Origin: Hallerella sp964397425
GTDB lineage: Bacteria > Fibrobacterota > Fibrobacteria > Fibrobacterales > Fibrobacteraceae
Reading direction: 5' to 3'
Length of the DNA: 64,000 nt
Assembly: GCA_964397425.1 (NCBI GenBank)
Contig: CAYNID010000001.1
Span: forward strand, 248,001 to 312,000
Shown here one piece after another: positions 26,289 through 34,893 of the stretch; position 1 is the stretch's first letter, and every line of letters begins with the position of its first letter. A program made the translations under genes and the position numbers. Under the pieces are notes generated by a model. It saw only the letters and a list, made by a program, of their open reading frames with translations. It was not told where the DNA came from and did no database searches.

Positions 26289-27002
26289 TTACGAAGCGTT
26301 GTCGTGCTTGTGCTTTCCGCAGCAGTGATGTTCGCCGTCTTCATCGTGGCCTTCGCCGTGGCAACAGTGGTGTTCACCATCTTCGTCGTGCTTGTGCTTT
26401 CCGCAGCAATGATGTTCGCCGTCTTCATCGTGCCCTTCGCCGTGGCAACAGTGGTGTTCACCGTCTTCGTTGTGCTTGTGCTTTCCGCAGCAGTGATGTT
26501 CGCCGTCTTCATCGTGCCCTTCACCGTGACAACAGTGGTGTTCGTGCTGCGCGTTCAGGGATTGGATTTCTTCTTCGGTCATGGGTTCCGCTTTCATGAC
26601 TTCGATTTCGAAGTGCAGCGTTTTCCCAGCCAGTTCGTGGTTCATGTCGACGGTGACCGTTTCCTCTTCGACTTTGGCGACGGTCAAAGGAATGGCTCCT
26701 GCGGGCGTGTTCGCGTAAAAAACCATGCCGGGTTTGATTTCTTCGGCTTGGAAGGCGTTTTTGGGAATGGAACGGACCAGCTCCGGATTGTATTCGCCGT
26801 AACCTTCTGCGGGGGAAACGTCGACGGAGAATTTGTCACCGACTTTTTTCCCGGACATCGCCTTTTCGAGGCCTTGAACGATCATGCCTTGCCCTTGGAC
26901 GTAATTCAGCGGATCCTTGCCGACAGAAGAATCGATAATGTTCCCCGCATCGTCTTTGAGCGTGTAATGGATGGCAACTTTTGTATTGTCTGCAATGGAC
27001 AT
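26289..27002 (-). CDS. slyD: SlyD-like FKBP isomerase with His/Cys-rich metal-binding tail
   Basis: 237 residues. Residues 1-70 and 130-150 form the FKBP core (VAIHYTLKDDAGNIIDSS, GQGMIVQGLEKAMSGKKVGD) and the insert-in-flap domain (about 75-130, PKNAFQAEEIKPGMVF) typical of SlyD. The last 84 residues are six 14-residue units of two alternating types, EHHCCHGEGHDEDG and EHHCCGKHKHDEDG. E. coli SlyD also has a His/Cys-rich tail that binds nickel; this one is far more regular. Expected role: prolyl isomerase/chaperone and nickel (or zinc, copper) buffer. ATG 27002 chosen; an upstream in-frame start would add non-conserved residues. Confidence 0.92.
   Translation of the reverse strand: MSIADNTKVAIHYTLKDDAGNIIDSSVGKDPLNYVQGQGMIVQGLEKAMSGKKVGDKFSVDVSPAEGYGEYNPELVRSIPKNAFQAEEIKPGMVFYANTPAGAIPLTVAKVEEETVTVDMNHELAGKTLHFEIEVMKAEPMTEEEIQSLNAQHEHHCCHGEGHDEDGEHHCCGKHKHNEDGEHHCCHGEGHDEDGEHHCCGKHKHDEDGEHHCCHGEGHDEDGEHHCCGKHKHDNAS
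26292..26543 (-). repeat. Tandem repeat inside the SlyD-like gene, 3 x 84 bp
   Basis: Six 42-bp units alternate in type to give an 84-bp higher-order period, coding the His/Cys-rich tail. Units are nearly identical at DNA level, which suggests recent expansion or gene-conversion homogenisation. The opposite strand reads as a hydrophobic ORF, an artefact of the repeat. Confidence 0.9.
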
Positions 27003-27055
27003 GGTCTTTCCTTTTCGTGAAATTTTGAGCAAAGATAGAAAATTTGCGGATGGGT

Positions 27056-27763
27056 TCAGCGGATAAGTTTTCCGATGCCGACGATTGCCGCAGTCCTTGC
27101 GCGGAGCCGCGTCTTTCCCAATTTCAACAGCTTGACGTCTCCGCGGCCGTGTTGTTTTACCAAATCGATTTCCCGTGGAGAAAACCCGCCTTCTGGCCCG
27201 ACGAGAAGGGTCGTCTCTTTTAAAATTTCCCCGGCGTCGTCATCTCCGTTGATGTCGCACAAAACAAGGTCCCCGTCATAGTGCGACAGCCATTCTTCGA
27301 ACGGAATCGGTCCGCGGATTTCTGTCATCCAGGCTTTGAGGGATTGTTTCAGGCTGACAAGCGCTTTGCGCTCGCAACGCCGTATGGTTTTTTGCAGCCC
27401 GGAATCTTTGGGCTCTTCGGAACGTTCCGTGCGCAGCAGGGTGATGCTTGCGACTTCCATTTCTCCCACGTGCAGCGCGACTTCTTCGTTCGCATCGTCC
27501 TTGAGGCAGGCGATTCCCAAATGGAGTTTGGGCTTTGGCGTCTTGGACGGCTCCACGGATTCTACCTGGAGGATGCAGCAGCGCGCATCGGCTTTTTCAA
27601 TTTTTCCCCGGGCCAGATTTCCCTTGCCGTCGGTGAGGTTCAACGTGTCGCCGACTTTGGCGCGGAGGGCGCGGATTGCGTGGAAACTTTCTTCTTCGGA
27701 AAGGGATAATCGACCGGGAGAAAGTTCGGGGGCGTAAAAACAAGTGTCTGGCGATTTCATCAT
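27056..27763 (-). CDS. rsmE: 16S rRNA (uracil-1498-N3)-methyltransferase RsmE
   Basis: About 235 residues. An N-terminal PUA-like domain (1-70, HAIRALRAKVGDTLNLTDGKG) precedes a SPOUT methyltransferase with the deep-knot motif LLVGPEGGFSPREIDLV and the C-terminal LLKLGKTRLRARTAAI, equivalent to the usual LGxRILRxETA; here ETA reads RTA. It methylates U1498 in 16S rRNA. ATG 27763 (MMKSPDT) is chosen, with 27760 equally possible. Divergent from the HAD phosphatase gene. Confidence 0.9.
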   Translation of the reverse strand: MMKSPDTCFYAPELSPGRLSLSEEESFHAIRALRAKVGDTLNLTDGKGNLARGKIEKADARCCILQVESVEPSKTPKPKLHLGIACLKDDANEEVALHVGEMEVASITLLRTERSEEPKDSGLQKTIRRCERKALVSLKQSLKAWMTEIRGPIPFEEWLSHYDGDLVLCDINGDDDAGEILKETTLLVGPEGGFSPREIDLVKQHGRGDVKLLKLGKTRLRARTAAIVGIGKLIR

Positions 27764-27788
27764 GGGCAAATAATACTAAATTGGGCGC

Positions 27789-28583
27789 ATGAATCAAATT
27801 AAGGCTGTCGTTTTCGATTTGGACGGAACGCTTTACCTTTCCAAAAAGCCCTATCCGAATGCGGTGGAAACCGTGCAGAGGGTGGCGGAAAAGCTTCCCG
27901 TTTATTATTTGTCGAACAATACGAGCAAATCGCTTGTGTTTTACACGAATAGCCTTTTGCGCATGGGGCTTCCCATCCAGTCGAAAGACAGGATTCTTTC
28001 GGCGATGACGTTCGCCCTTTCGGAAATTCACCGCCGCGGCATCCACAACATTTATCTGTTCGCCAATCCGGAAGTCGTCGAATGGTTCGCCACGGAGGAT
28101 CCTTCGCTAGACATTCACGCTCCTTTGGACAAAACGGAACTGGTCCTTGTCGCTTACCATTCGTCTTTCAATTACAAAGATCTTTGCGAAGTGTCCTGGC
28201 GGCTTGAACGCGGGGCGGATTTCTGGGTGACTCACGCGGATTTTGTGTGCCCCGATGAACTTGGCCCGGTTCCGGACATAGGCAGTTTCATGGCGATGTT
28301 CAAAGCGGCGACGGGGCGCGAGCCTTCGCGCGTTTTTGGAAAGCCGAATCCGGAAATGCTTTCTCCGGTGCTGCAAAACGGCAATTTGAAGCCGGAAGAG
28401 ATTCTGTTTGTCGGAGATCGCCTTTACACGGATTTTGAACTGGCGATTCGCGCGGGGTGCCACTTCGCCCTGGTCCTTTGTGGAGAAACGAAACTCCGGG
28501 ATGTCAAACAGCTCGCCCGGCAGCCGGACATTATCGCGGAACAGGTTTCCGATATCGATTTTGACAGGCTGATTGGCGGGTAG
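27789..28583 (+). CDS. HAD-IIA family phosphatase (NagD-like)
   Basis: 264 residues. HAD motifs: I FDLDGTLYL (nucleophile and acid Asp), II LSNNTSKS, III lysine in GKPNPEML, IV VGDRLYTDFELAI. A C2-type cap lies between II and III, as in NagD and p-nitrophenyl phosphatases. Substrate unknown: sugar phosphates or nucleotides are usual for the group. Confidence 0.88.
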   Translation: MNQIKAVVFDLDGTLYLSKKPYPNAVETVQRVAEKLPVYYLSNNTSKSLVFYTNSLLRMGLPIQSKDRILSAMTFALSEIHRRGIHNIYLFANPEVVEWFATEDPSLDIHAPLDKTELVLVAYHSSFNYKDLCEVSWRLERGADFWVTHADFVCPDELGPVPDIGSFMAMFKAATGREPSRVFGKPNPEMLSPVLQNGNLKPEEILFVGDRLYTDFELAIRAGCHFALVLCGETKLRDVKQLARQPDIIAEQVSDIDFDRLIGG

Positions 28584-28598
28584 GGTGGAGTTTTGCCA

Positions 28599-31487
28599 TT
28601 ATTTTGATTCGTCCCAATCAATGGGAAGTGTTTGAATCAGAGAGTCAAGGCGGTGGGTTAGTTGTTGTGCGCCAAGAAATGATAAATGATCGGCATCCAT
28701 AGCCATATCATCCGTATAGTCGTGGTCTCCCATTTTGTTTTCATCCATGAGGATGAAATTCGGGTAAATTTGTTTGAACGCCTCTAACCGTTGCATGTTT
28801 GCAGGGACGGAGCTTCTCAACATTCCGTGCCGTCCGAGTGAACCAGTTTCTTTGTACGCTGGATTTTGCGGAGTGATGACTCCAATAACGATAATGTTGC
28901 TTCCATGACAGACTTTCAAAAATTCTTCAAAACTGGTGAATTTCTGTTCCAGTTTAAGGCTGGGATCATCATAATTTACCCAATTGGAGTCCTCGTCAAC
29001 AACGGGATTTCCCCATCCGTTTGATGGTTCTTGCTTATACCCACGCGTGGGGCGCAAAGCGTTTGCCATTCGAGTTGTTCCTGGAGAGTTGTAAGTGGTT
29101 TCGTACAAGTCTTCCGGGTAATTGTCAACCCAATAATTGTGATTTTGGTCATAAACGTAGCCGATATAAGATTTATATGAAGCGTGGAACATGTTTGCAG
29201 AAGTTGTCCCTGGAAAATGCGCTCTATCGAGGTCTATAGAAATAATGATTAATTTTAAATTCTTGAAATGGGGCTTTATATAGCGGTAAAAGAAAGTGCT
29301 GTTGCCCGCGATTGTCGTGGAAGGAACGGCAAGATTGACGGCGAAAACCTTGGAGTTGAAATTTAAAGGAATGATTCCGTTGTAAACGCGAGAAGAACCG
29401 AGGACGACAACGTTCGCAGAATCTTTAAATTTCCATAATAATTCCATTTTGTAGCGGAACATAATGGCATTGGTGGATGTCCCCGAATTATTGTAATACA
29501 GGCCCGCGCTGTCGGGGTCGAGAATGAATCCAGAGCTGGAACTTTGCCCGGTGCTGTCCGGGTCCAAAACCGTGGAACTCGATGATCCTTCCGCGCTTCC
29601 GGTTGCAGATGAGGAAGATGTCCCCGTGTTGCTGGAGCTGCTGACAGGCTTTTTCGCGTTTCCCCGAATCCACAGGCTGGGGTGCCAAAGTTCGGAACCT
29701 TCGACAAGCCCTTTGACAGAAGAATCGGCAAGATGCACCAAGGCTATTTTCGAATGGGCGCCGTCTGCGTTTGTGAGCGTGGCGACAATGTTTTCGTTGA
29801 CTTTTCCCAACGCCCATTCGGTATGGTCGAAAGTGTAATTGTCCGGAGCGGCAATCGCCGTTTTCAATTTTCCAATGCTATCCGCAATGAGAATGTATTC
29901 GTGGGCGGAATACGGTTTGCCGACAAACGCCTTTCCCGTTTTGCTTCCAAAATCCAAAAACGCGGTGTTCTTTTGGCCGTCTTTGGAAAGGGAGGCGTTA
30001 CAGGCCTGCTCCTCACCATACCAAACCGTGTCTTTTCCGCTGATGTTTGCCCGCAAAAGTTTGGAACTGCCGATGGCCAGTGTGCCATCTTCGCTAACGC
30101 CTCCGTGATACGCGCCGTCAAAAAGTTTGCGGGGAGATCCGAATTTCCCATTTGCAAAAGGAACTTGCCACGTACTTTGCGACTTGAATTCCGAAAGTCC
30201 GGTGTTGTCGCCCGCATTGGTCACATAAGTGATGACCGTGTCGCCGTTTTCTAAAACGCTCCAACGGGGAATCGCTGCGCTTTCAACGTCCAACTTGACA
30301 AGTTCTGAGCCCGAACTGTCCAAATTGCGGACGTAAACGGTGGATTTTCTTGAAACGCCTTCGATTCCCGTGCAAAAGGCAACGCGCTTGCCATCGGGTG
30401 AAATATCCGGGTGGTAAACCGCCAGGGTGTCCACGATTTCCGTGACAGAAGCCGCGTTTTCGTAATCGATGTATGCCAAATTTCCAGAAGCGTCGTTGCG
30501 GAATGCCAATTTGACGGCAGCCGTTTTCGCGTAAGTCCAAAGATCCGATTGATTCGCCAGAATGGAAATGGGGGACGATGTGGCGATGCCGCGGTCGTCA
30601 AGGAACACGGCGTCGGGAATGCTCCCCAGCGCCAAGCGGAATCCGACGTATTCGGCGTGGGAAGCCGAAGTCACCGTGTAAACATCACCCCTTGAATACA
30701 GATGAATGGATTTGGGATCAAGCAAAAAATTGCCGCCTTTGACGATGCGCTCGTCCAAATCGTTTGCAGAAGGCGCTCCTGCGTAATTGACGATAAGCGT
30801 GTCTTTGAATGCGCCCATGTAATCTGTCATCCATTCCATCACGTTTCCCGAAAAATCACAGAATTTCAAAGAGTCTTTTTGATGGGAACATACGGCATGC
30901 GCTTTGTAGTCGGAATTGGAATTGTTGACGCTTTCGGAAATTTCAAAGTTCTTGCTGGCGGCCTTTAACCATTCCGCTTCGGTGGGAAGCCGGAACGATT
31001 TCCTGTCGGCGTGGAAAGAAAATTCAAAAAGCTGCGTGCACCTGCCGTCTTCATCGTAAACGGCAGAAGTGTATTCGTATGCGGTGTCCATTCCCGCCGC
31101 TTTGCTTTTTTCGTTGGCGAAAAGAATCGCGTCAAAATAGGTGATGTCCGAAACGGGATGCTTGTCGCTATCGCAGGCGGGCGCCGGGTGATGTTCCTTT
31201 TTGCCCATGAGCGCGTTGAATTCTTCGCAGGTCGTTTCGTGGATGTCCAGGAAAAAATCATAGTTGAGGAGAGTTTTCATCTCGGGCGATTCGCTGCCTT
31301 TGGCATCCTTTTTGTCTGTCCCCAAAAGGACTGTGTCTTGAGACGCTTCGACAAGAATCATCCCGGCGTAAGATTCTGTTGACGAAGAAGAACATTCTTC
31401 GGCGGAAGATTCCGATTGGCTTTCTGAACAGGCGGCAAGGATTCCCACAAAAATGGCAAAAAAGATGGTGATGAAGTGGAATTTCAC
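28599..31487 (-). CDS. TIGR02171-family lipoprotein: SUMF1-like, TolB-like and SGNH-like domains
   Basis: 962 residues from GTG 31487, which has GGAGA at 7-base spacing and starts a lipoprotein signal (lipobox GILAAC). Residues about 40-290 look like a formylglycine-generating-enzyme/SUMF1 domain (FFLDIHETTCEEFNALMG, FRLPTEAEWLKAA, GNVMEWMTDY, VKGGNFLL). Residues about 320-610 contain TolB/WD40-like repeats (YHPDISPDGKRVAFCTG). A Ser-rich linker with two DPDS repeats follows. Residues about 680-960 resemble an SGNH/AlgX-type esterase domain: VVLGSSRVYNG (GSSR at 697-700) and a late DADHLSFLGAQQL. TIGR02171 is a Fibrobacter paralogous family of unknown function. Active sites are inferred from pattern only. 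Confidence 0.8.
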   Translation of the reverse strand: MKFHFITIFFAIFVGILAACSESQSESSAEECSSSSTESYAGMILVEASQDTVLLGTDKKDAKGSESPEMKTLLNYDFFLDIHETTCEEFNALMGKKEHHPAPACDSDKHPVSDITYFDAILFANEKSKAAGMDTAYEYTSAVYDEDGRCTQLFEFSFHADRKSFRLPTEAEWLKAASKNFEISESVNNSNSDYKAHAVCSHQKDSLKFCDFSGNVMEWMTDYMGAFKDTLIVNYAGAPSANDLDERIVKGGNFLLDPKSIHLYSRGDVYTVTSASHAEYVGFRLALGSIPDAVFLDDRGIATSSPISILANQSDLWTYAKTAAVKLAFRNDASGNLAYIDYENAASVTEIVDTLAVYHPDISPDGKRVAFCTGIEGVSRKSTVYVRNLDSSGSELVKLDVESAAIPRWSVLENGDTVITYVTNAGDNTGLSEFKSQSTWQVPFANGKFGSPRKLFDGAYHGGVSEDGTLAIGSSKLLRANISGKDTVWYGEEQACNASLSKDGQKNTAFLDFGSKTGKAFVGKPYSAHEYILIADSIGKLKTAIAAPDNYTFDHTEWALGKVNENIVATLTNADGAHSKIALVHLADSSVKGLVEGSELWHPSLWIRGNAKKPVSSSSNTGTSSSSATGSAEGSSSSTVLDPDSTGQSSSSGFILDPDSAGLYYNNSGTSTNAIMFRYKMELLWKFKDSANVVVLGSSRVYNGIIPLNFNSKVFAVNLAVPSTTIAGNSTFFYRYIKPHFKNLKLIIISIDLDRAHFPGTTSANMFHASYKSYIGYVYDQNHNYWVDNYPEDLYETTYNSPGTTRMANALRPTRGYKQEPSNGWGNPVVDEDSNWVNYDDPSLKLEQKFTSFEEFLKVCHGSNIIVIGVITPQNPAYKETGSLGRHGMLRSSVPANMQRLEAFKQIYPNFILMDENKMGDHDYTDDMAMDADHLSFLGAQQLTHRLDSLIQTLPIDWDESK

Positions 31488-31524
31488 GGACGCTTCTCCT
31501 GTTGTATTAGTTGGGAACGCTTTT

Positions 31525-31553
31525 AATATAGTTTTGAAAGAAAATCCTGGCAA
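31525..31553 (-). promoter_or_regulatory. Sigma-70-like promoter for the TIGR02171 gene
   Basis: On the minus strand TTGCCA and TATATT are separated by 17 bases, about 40 bases upstream of the GTG start with its good ribosome-binding site. Confidence 0.5.
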
Positions 31554-31586
31554 ATGCCCGAGCGGAGTCTTTTCTATAATTGCGGC

Positions 31587-32423
31587 ATGGACCTGGTCGA
31601 AATTTTCCGGAAATTCAAAACGTGCGCACTTTTGACGGTTGCGCTTTTCGGAACGTCTTCCCTTTTTGCCGCGGAAGTTGTCCGCCCGGTGTCTTTGCCG
31701 GCATCTTCAGTGACATTTGGAGGAATGGCATCGCTTCGCGATGATGTTTACAGCTTGGATGCGCGGCTTTCAACGGAAATCGCTTTTTGCAAATGCTTCA
31801 GCGTTTTCAGCGATATTTCGTATCGGTTCTTCAGTTACCAGTGGGAAACGAAGCTCAGCAATCAGCTCCACGAAATTGTCAATTTGCAAGTCAACGGTTT
31901 GAACGAATCTTATTTGGGATTCAAACTGTTTCCGACGGATTACTTCGGCGTTTCGGCGAATTTCCGGTTCTCTCCGGGAGATGGCGACAAGAATGACCGG
32001 TTTGAACGCTTGGCGGTGGAACCGATGGCCGTGTATCCGTTTTCGGAATATTTGAATCTGGGCGCTTCCTTGGGGTATTACACGTTTTTGGAAAAGGACA
32101 ACTTCGAACCGGGAGACGAAATCGGCGGGAGAGTTTCTTTGGAATGGAAACCGTTTTACGCGCTGCGCGTGCGGCGCGGCCTGCGAATTTCTTACGTCTT
32201 TTTGTTGCGGCACCGATTGGAAGAATCCCGGAATTTGAATATGCGGAAAGAATTCCAAAAAATGGACGATGCATACTGGGGCTTCCGGATGCGCGGAGAA
32301 CTTTCGTATTCCTTTGCAAAATTGCCGGTCGGAATCGGAGCCGCCTACGAGATGAATCGCGGAACGCTTTTCGGCCTTGAAACGGGGCACCGGGTGGAAT
32401 TCTTTTTGCAACACGCGTTTTGA
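31587..32423 (+). CDS. Outer-membrane beta-barrel protein, unknown function
   Basis: 278 residues from ATG 31587, which opens a signal peptide (CALLTVALFGTSSLFA). The mature part is rich in alternating amphipathic strands (SVFSDISYRFFSYQ, YLGFKLFPTDYFGVSANFRF, LNLGASLGYYTFLE) and ends in ...FFLQHAF with terminal aromatic Phe, as BAM-inserted barrels do. No family recognised. It is divergent from the TIGR02171 lipoprotein and convergent with the MORN_2 lipoprotein. Confidence 0.7.
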   Translation: MDLVEIFRKFKTCALLTVALFGTSSLFAAEVVRPVSLPASSVTFGGMASLRDDVYSLDARLSTEIAFCKCFSVFSDISYRFFSYQWETKLSNQLHEIVNLQVNGLNESYLGFKLFPTDYFGVSANFRFSPGDGDKNDRFERLAVEPMAVYPFSEYLNLGASLGYYTFLEKDNFEPGDEIGGRVSLEWKPFYALRVRRGLRISYVFLLRHRLEESRNLNMRKEFQKMDDAYWGFRMRGELSYSFAKLPVGIGAAYEMNRGTLFGLETGHRVEFFLQHAF

Positions 32424-32429
32424 TGGAAA

Positions 32430-33545
32430 TCAGCGGAATCGGACTTCCATGGCGTTTTTCCCATATTGATTTTTGCGCAGGTAAAGGTTTCCGCTCGAAT
32501 CAAAATGCAACTGTTCCCCAAAGGGTTCTCCGTCTTTGTAAAAAAGGCTGTCTTTGATTTTCCCATTTGGATGCCAGTTGCGCCAGAAACCGTTTCGTTT
32601 GCCGCCGCTAAAGTTCCCTTCGGCAGCCTTTCCGCCCGAAGCATAGTGAGAAAGGAGCTTTTTCTTTTCTCCGTTTTCCCAGATTTCTTCGTATTCGAGG
32701 TTGTGCCCGGGCATTTTGTAACGGAGGGTGTCTTGAATCCGATTTTGTACAAAACACGTTTCCGCGTCGATTCCGTTCTCGCCGAGTTCCCCGTAAGCGA
32801 TTCCGTTCCCGTTTTGGAAAACGCTTTGCTTGGCGATGGAACCGTCTTTTGCGAAATAGGTCCAAACGGAATCCCGGATGCCCGCCTTGTAAAAAGAACG
32901 CCTCCAGAGTTCGCCGGTCGCCCGGAAAAGTTCGGATTTCCCATTCAACAGGCCATCCCTGTATTCGGATCGCAATTCCAAAGCGCCTCCGGGATAGTGG
33001 ATATCTTCGGTGCCGTGCAACAGCCCGTATCGGCACTGGAATTTCCGCACAGGTTTTCCGTTTTCGGAAAAGGTTTCGCTGAATCCTTCGGCGGCATCGG
33101 GAAAACAGGAATTTCTTTCTTTCACCCGGCCTGCCGCGCCATTTGACTCGAAGTTTCCCGGGATGGGATAGTATTCAGTCCAGATTCCCGACGGTTTTCC
33201 GTTTTCGTAAAGGCGCTCCCAGGCGAGATCCCCGTCGATGAAAAATCCCTTCCACAGTCCCTGTTTCTCTCCGTTTGCGTATTGTCCGCGCGAAAAGACT
33301 TTTCCGTTTGCGAACCATTCCGTCCATTCTCCCTCCCGTTTGCCGTTTTTGTAAAGCCCGGATTCCGCCAAGTCTCCGTGCGAAGTCCACCGTTCGAATT
33401 TTCCGTCCGGAATTCCATCGCGGAGGGAAACCCTGGTCTTGCGAATGCCGTTGTAATGGAATGTTTCGCGCTTTTCGGATTTTCCGCAGGCGGTAAAAAG
33501 GACGGCGCATAGGGTTAAAAACGGAAAAATTTGAAGAATTCGCAT
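32430..33545 (-). CDS. MORN_2 (YwqK-like) repeat lipoprotein
   Basis: 371 residues with a lipoprotein signal (lipobox LFTAC). The whole mature protein is a string of MORN_2 repeats of about 20-23 residues: GxxxGxWxxWxxNGxxxxxGxYxNGxxxG, e.g. NGKREGEWTEWFANGKVFSRGQYANG. Such proteins are often annotated as YwqK-family antitoxins, but an antitoxin function is doubtful for a secreted repeat protein; a surface or structural role is more likely. It has a high repeat number compared with short YwqK proteins. Confidence 0.82.
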   Translation of the reverse strand: MRILQIFPFLTLCAVLFTACGKSEKRETFHYNGIRKTRVSLRDGIPDGKFERWTSHGDLAESGLYKNGKREGEWTEWFANGKVFSRGQYANGEKQGLWKGFFIDGDLAWERLYENGKPSGIWTEYYPIPGNFESNGAAGRVKERNSCFPDAAEGFSETFSENGKPVRKFQCRYGLLHGTEDIHYPGGALELRSEYRDGLLNGKSELFRATGELWRRSFYKAGIRDSVWTYFAKDGSIAKQSVFQNGNGIAYGELGENGIDAETCFVQNRIQDTLRYKMPGHNLEYEEIWENGEKKKLLSHYASGGKAAEGNFSGGKRNGFWRNWHPNGKIKDSLFYKDGEPFGEQLHFDSSGNLYLRKNQYGKNAMEVRFR

Positions 33546-33578
33546 ATCTACAACTTAGAAAAAAGGTAATTTCGGAGC

Positions 33579-34370
33579 ATGGATTCAAACAAGTTCCGGT
33601 CCGTTCGAGAAATTCTCAAAAGCCGAATCAACACGCCGCTGGTTTGGGGCGTTTTGTTGATGACATTCGCGTTGACGGTGCTGTTTTATTTTTCCCAGAA
33701 ACAGCAACTGGATCTTTACGGGCGTTACATTACGACCCTTTCAGATTACAAATTCTTCGAAGTTCGCGCCATGCAAAAGCTTGAAAAAATCCGGGTGTTT
33801 CCGGAGCGGGACCCATCGGGGCTGATGTCTTCCCTCCGCGGCTTGCGCGAAACGGCCGTGTCATTATACGCGTCGTCGGAAAAAGACCGTTCCATCTGCT
33901 GGATGCCGCCCGAACAGGACTTCGCCCATTTTGAAAACGCCGTGCTGCGTTGGGTCGCTTCTGTCAAACGGTATGTTCCCGCCCGCACGGCATGGCTCGA
34001 ATCCGCGGACACGCTTTCCCGGACACTTTTCCGGCTAAAGTCCCCGGCGGCGGAACGGCTCTTTGAAACGTTGGATTCCGCGCGGATGGGGTTTCCGGTG
34101 ACGTTGGATTCCGCGCAGACGGAGGAAATCTCCCGCGAAGTTGTCGAGGAAATGCAAAATTTGCTGTTGAAAAATGCGGAACTGGCGGCGGTTTGGAACG
34201 TTATCGACAACGATGTCTCCCTTATCGCCTGTGAAAACCTGATGCAGGCTTTCAAGATGCAATCGTTGGAAAATCGGGAGTCCAGGTTCTGGATCCAGCA
34301 AGTTTTTTATTTGACATCCATAGTCCTGTTGCTCTTCACGTTATTCTTTGTCATCCGGTCGAGGAAATAA
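33579..34370 (+). CDS. Hypothetical membrane protein with two transmembrane helices
   Basis: 263 residues. TM1 (about 20-40, TPLVWGVLLMTFALTVLFYF) and TM2 near the C-terminus (VFYLTSIVLLLFTLFFVI) bracket a mostly helical, charged periplasmic domain of about 195 residues. The topology resembles the sensory half of chemoreceptors or histidine kinases but no cytoplasmic signalling domain follows. Next gene starts one base after the stop, with GAGGAAA as its ribosome-binding site, so it belongs to a three-gene operon with a second membrane protein and a serine hydrolase. Function unknown. Confidence 0.65.
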   Translation: MDSNKFRSVREILKSRINTPLVWGVLLMTFALTVLFYFSQKQQLDLYGRYITTLSDYKFFEVRAMQKLEKIRVFPERDPSGLMSSLRGLRETAVSLYASSEKDRSICWMPPEQDFAHFENAVLRWVASVKRYVPARTAWLESADTLSRTLFRLKSPAAERLFETLDSARMGFPVTLDSAQTEEISREVVEEMQNLLLKNAELAAVWNVIDNDVSLIACENLMQAFKMQSLENRESRFWIQQVFYLTSIVLLLFTLFFVIRSRK

Positions 34371-34371
34371 A

Positions 34372-34893
34372 ATGGAACGGATTTCGTCCCCCTTGTCGCG
34401 CATCTTTTTCTGGGCACTCGCTACGGCGGCGGTCTTTTTGGCCGTGTTCATCTTTTTACAAGTCCAACCGTTTTACAAAAGTTTTGCCCAAAAAGAAGAA
34501 GACCTCTTTTACGGGAAAGTGACTTCTGTGGCGATTCCGCGTGGACTGAACGGCTCCGGAATCCCGCTTTTTGACAGGCTCTACTTTCATTTGAACGAAG
34601 ACAAGAAGGCCTCTTTCTTGTTGTCGTTATCGCCAAAGCAGAACGAATCGTTTAAACCGGTGCTGGAATTTTGGGCGCTGACGGAAATGCCGGATCCCAT
34701 CGGAGTCCGCGGCAGGCGGATCTCGGATTGGGAATGGGTCGTGACGGAAATTTCTGGAAAAGATTGGGGACTGGATGCCGCCGAAACGAGGGATTTTCAT
34801 CTTCGTTCAATGGTCTGGTATTCGATATTGGAAATCGCTTTGATTGCCTTTGCCCTGTTTGCCATCCGAAAATCTTCGAGGCGCAAACGATGA
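34372..34893 (+). CDS. Hypothetical membrane protein with two transmembrane helices
   Basis: 173 residues from ATG 34372 (GAGGAAAT upstream; an earlier in-frame ATG at 34348 overlaps the previous gene). TM1 at about 12-35 (IFFWALATAAVFLAVFIFLQV) and TM2 near 145-165 (MVWYSILEIALIAFALFAI) enclose a periplasmic domain, a smaller version of the preceding protein's layout. The basic C-terminus RKSSRRKR is cytoplasmic by the positive-inside rule. Its end overlaps the next start by four bases (ATGA). Confidence 0.65.
   Translation: MERISSPLSRIFFWALATAAVFLAVFIFLQVQPFYKSFAQKEEDLFYGKVTSVAIPRGLNGSGIPLFDRLYFHLNEDKKASFLLSLSPKQNESFKPVLEFWALTEMPDPIGVRGRRISDWEWVVTEISGKDWGLDAAETRDFHLRSMVWYSILEIALIAFALFAIRKSSRRKR

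Noticed and set aside
26292..26543. Possible CRISPR-like repeat array
   Set aside because: The units are in-frame coding repeats with no spacers and with protein-level regularity.
26268..27020. A hydrophobic plus-strand ORF that looks like a membrane protein
   Set aside because: It is the reverse complement of the His/Cys repeat of the SlyD-like gene; its hydrophobicity comes from the complementary codons.
32430..33545. Calling the MORN_2 lipoprotein an antitoxin with a neighbouring toxin
   Set aside because: It is a secreted lipoprotein with no toxin-like neighbour; the YwqK name rests only on the shared repeat.
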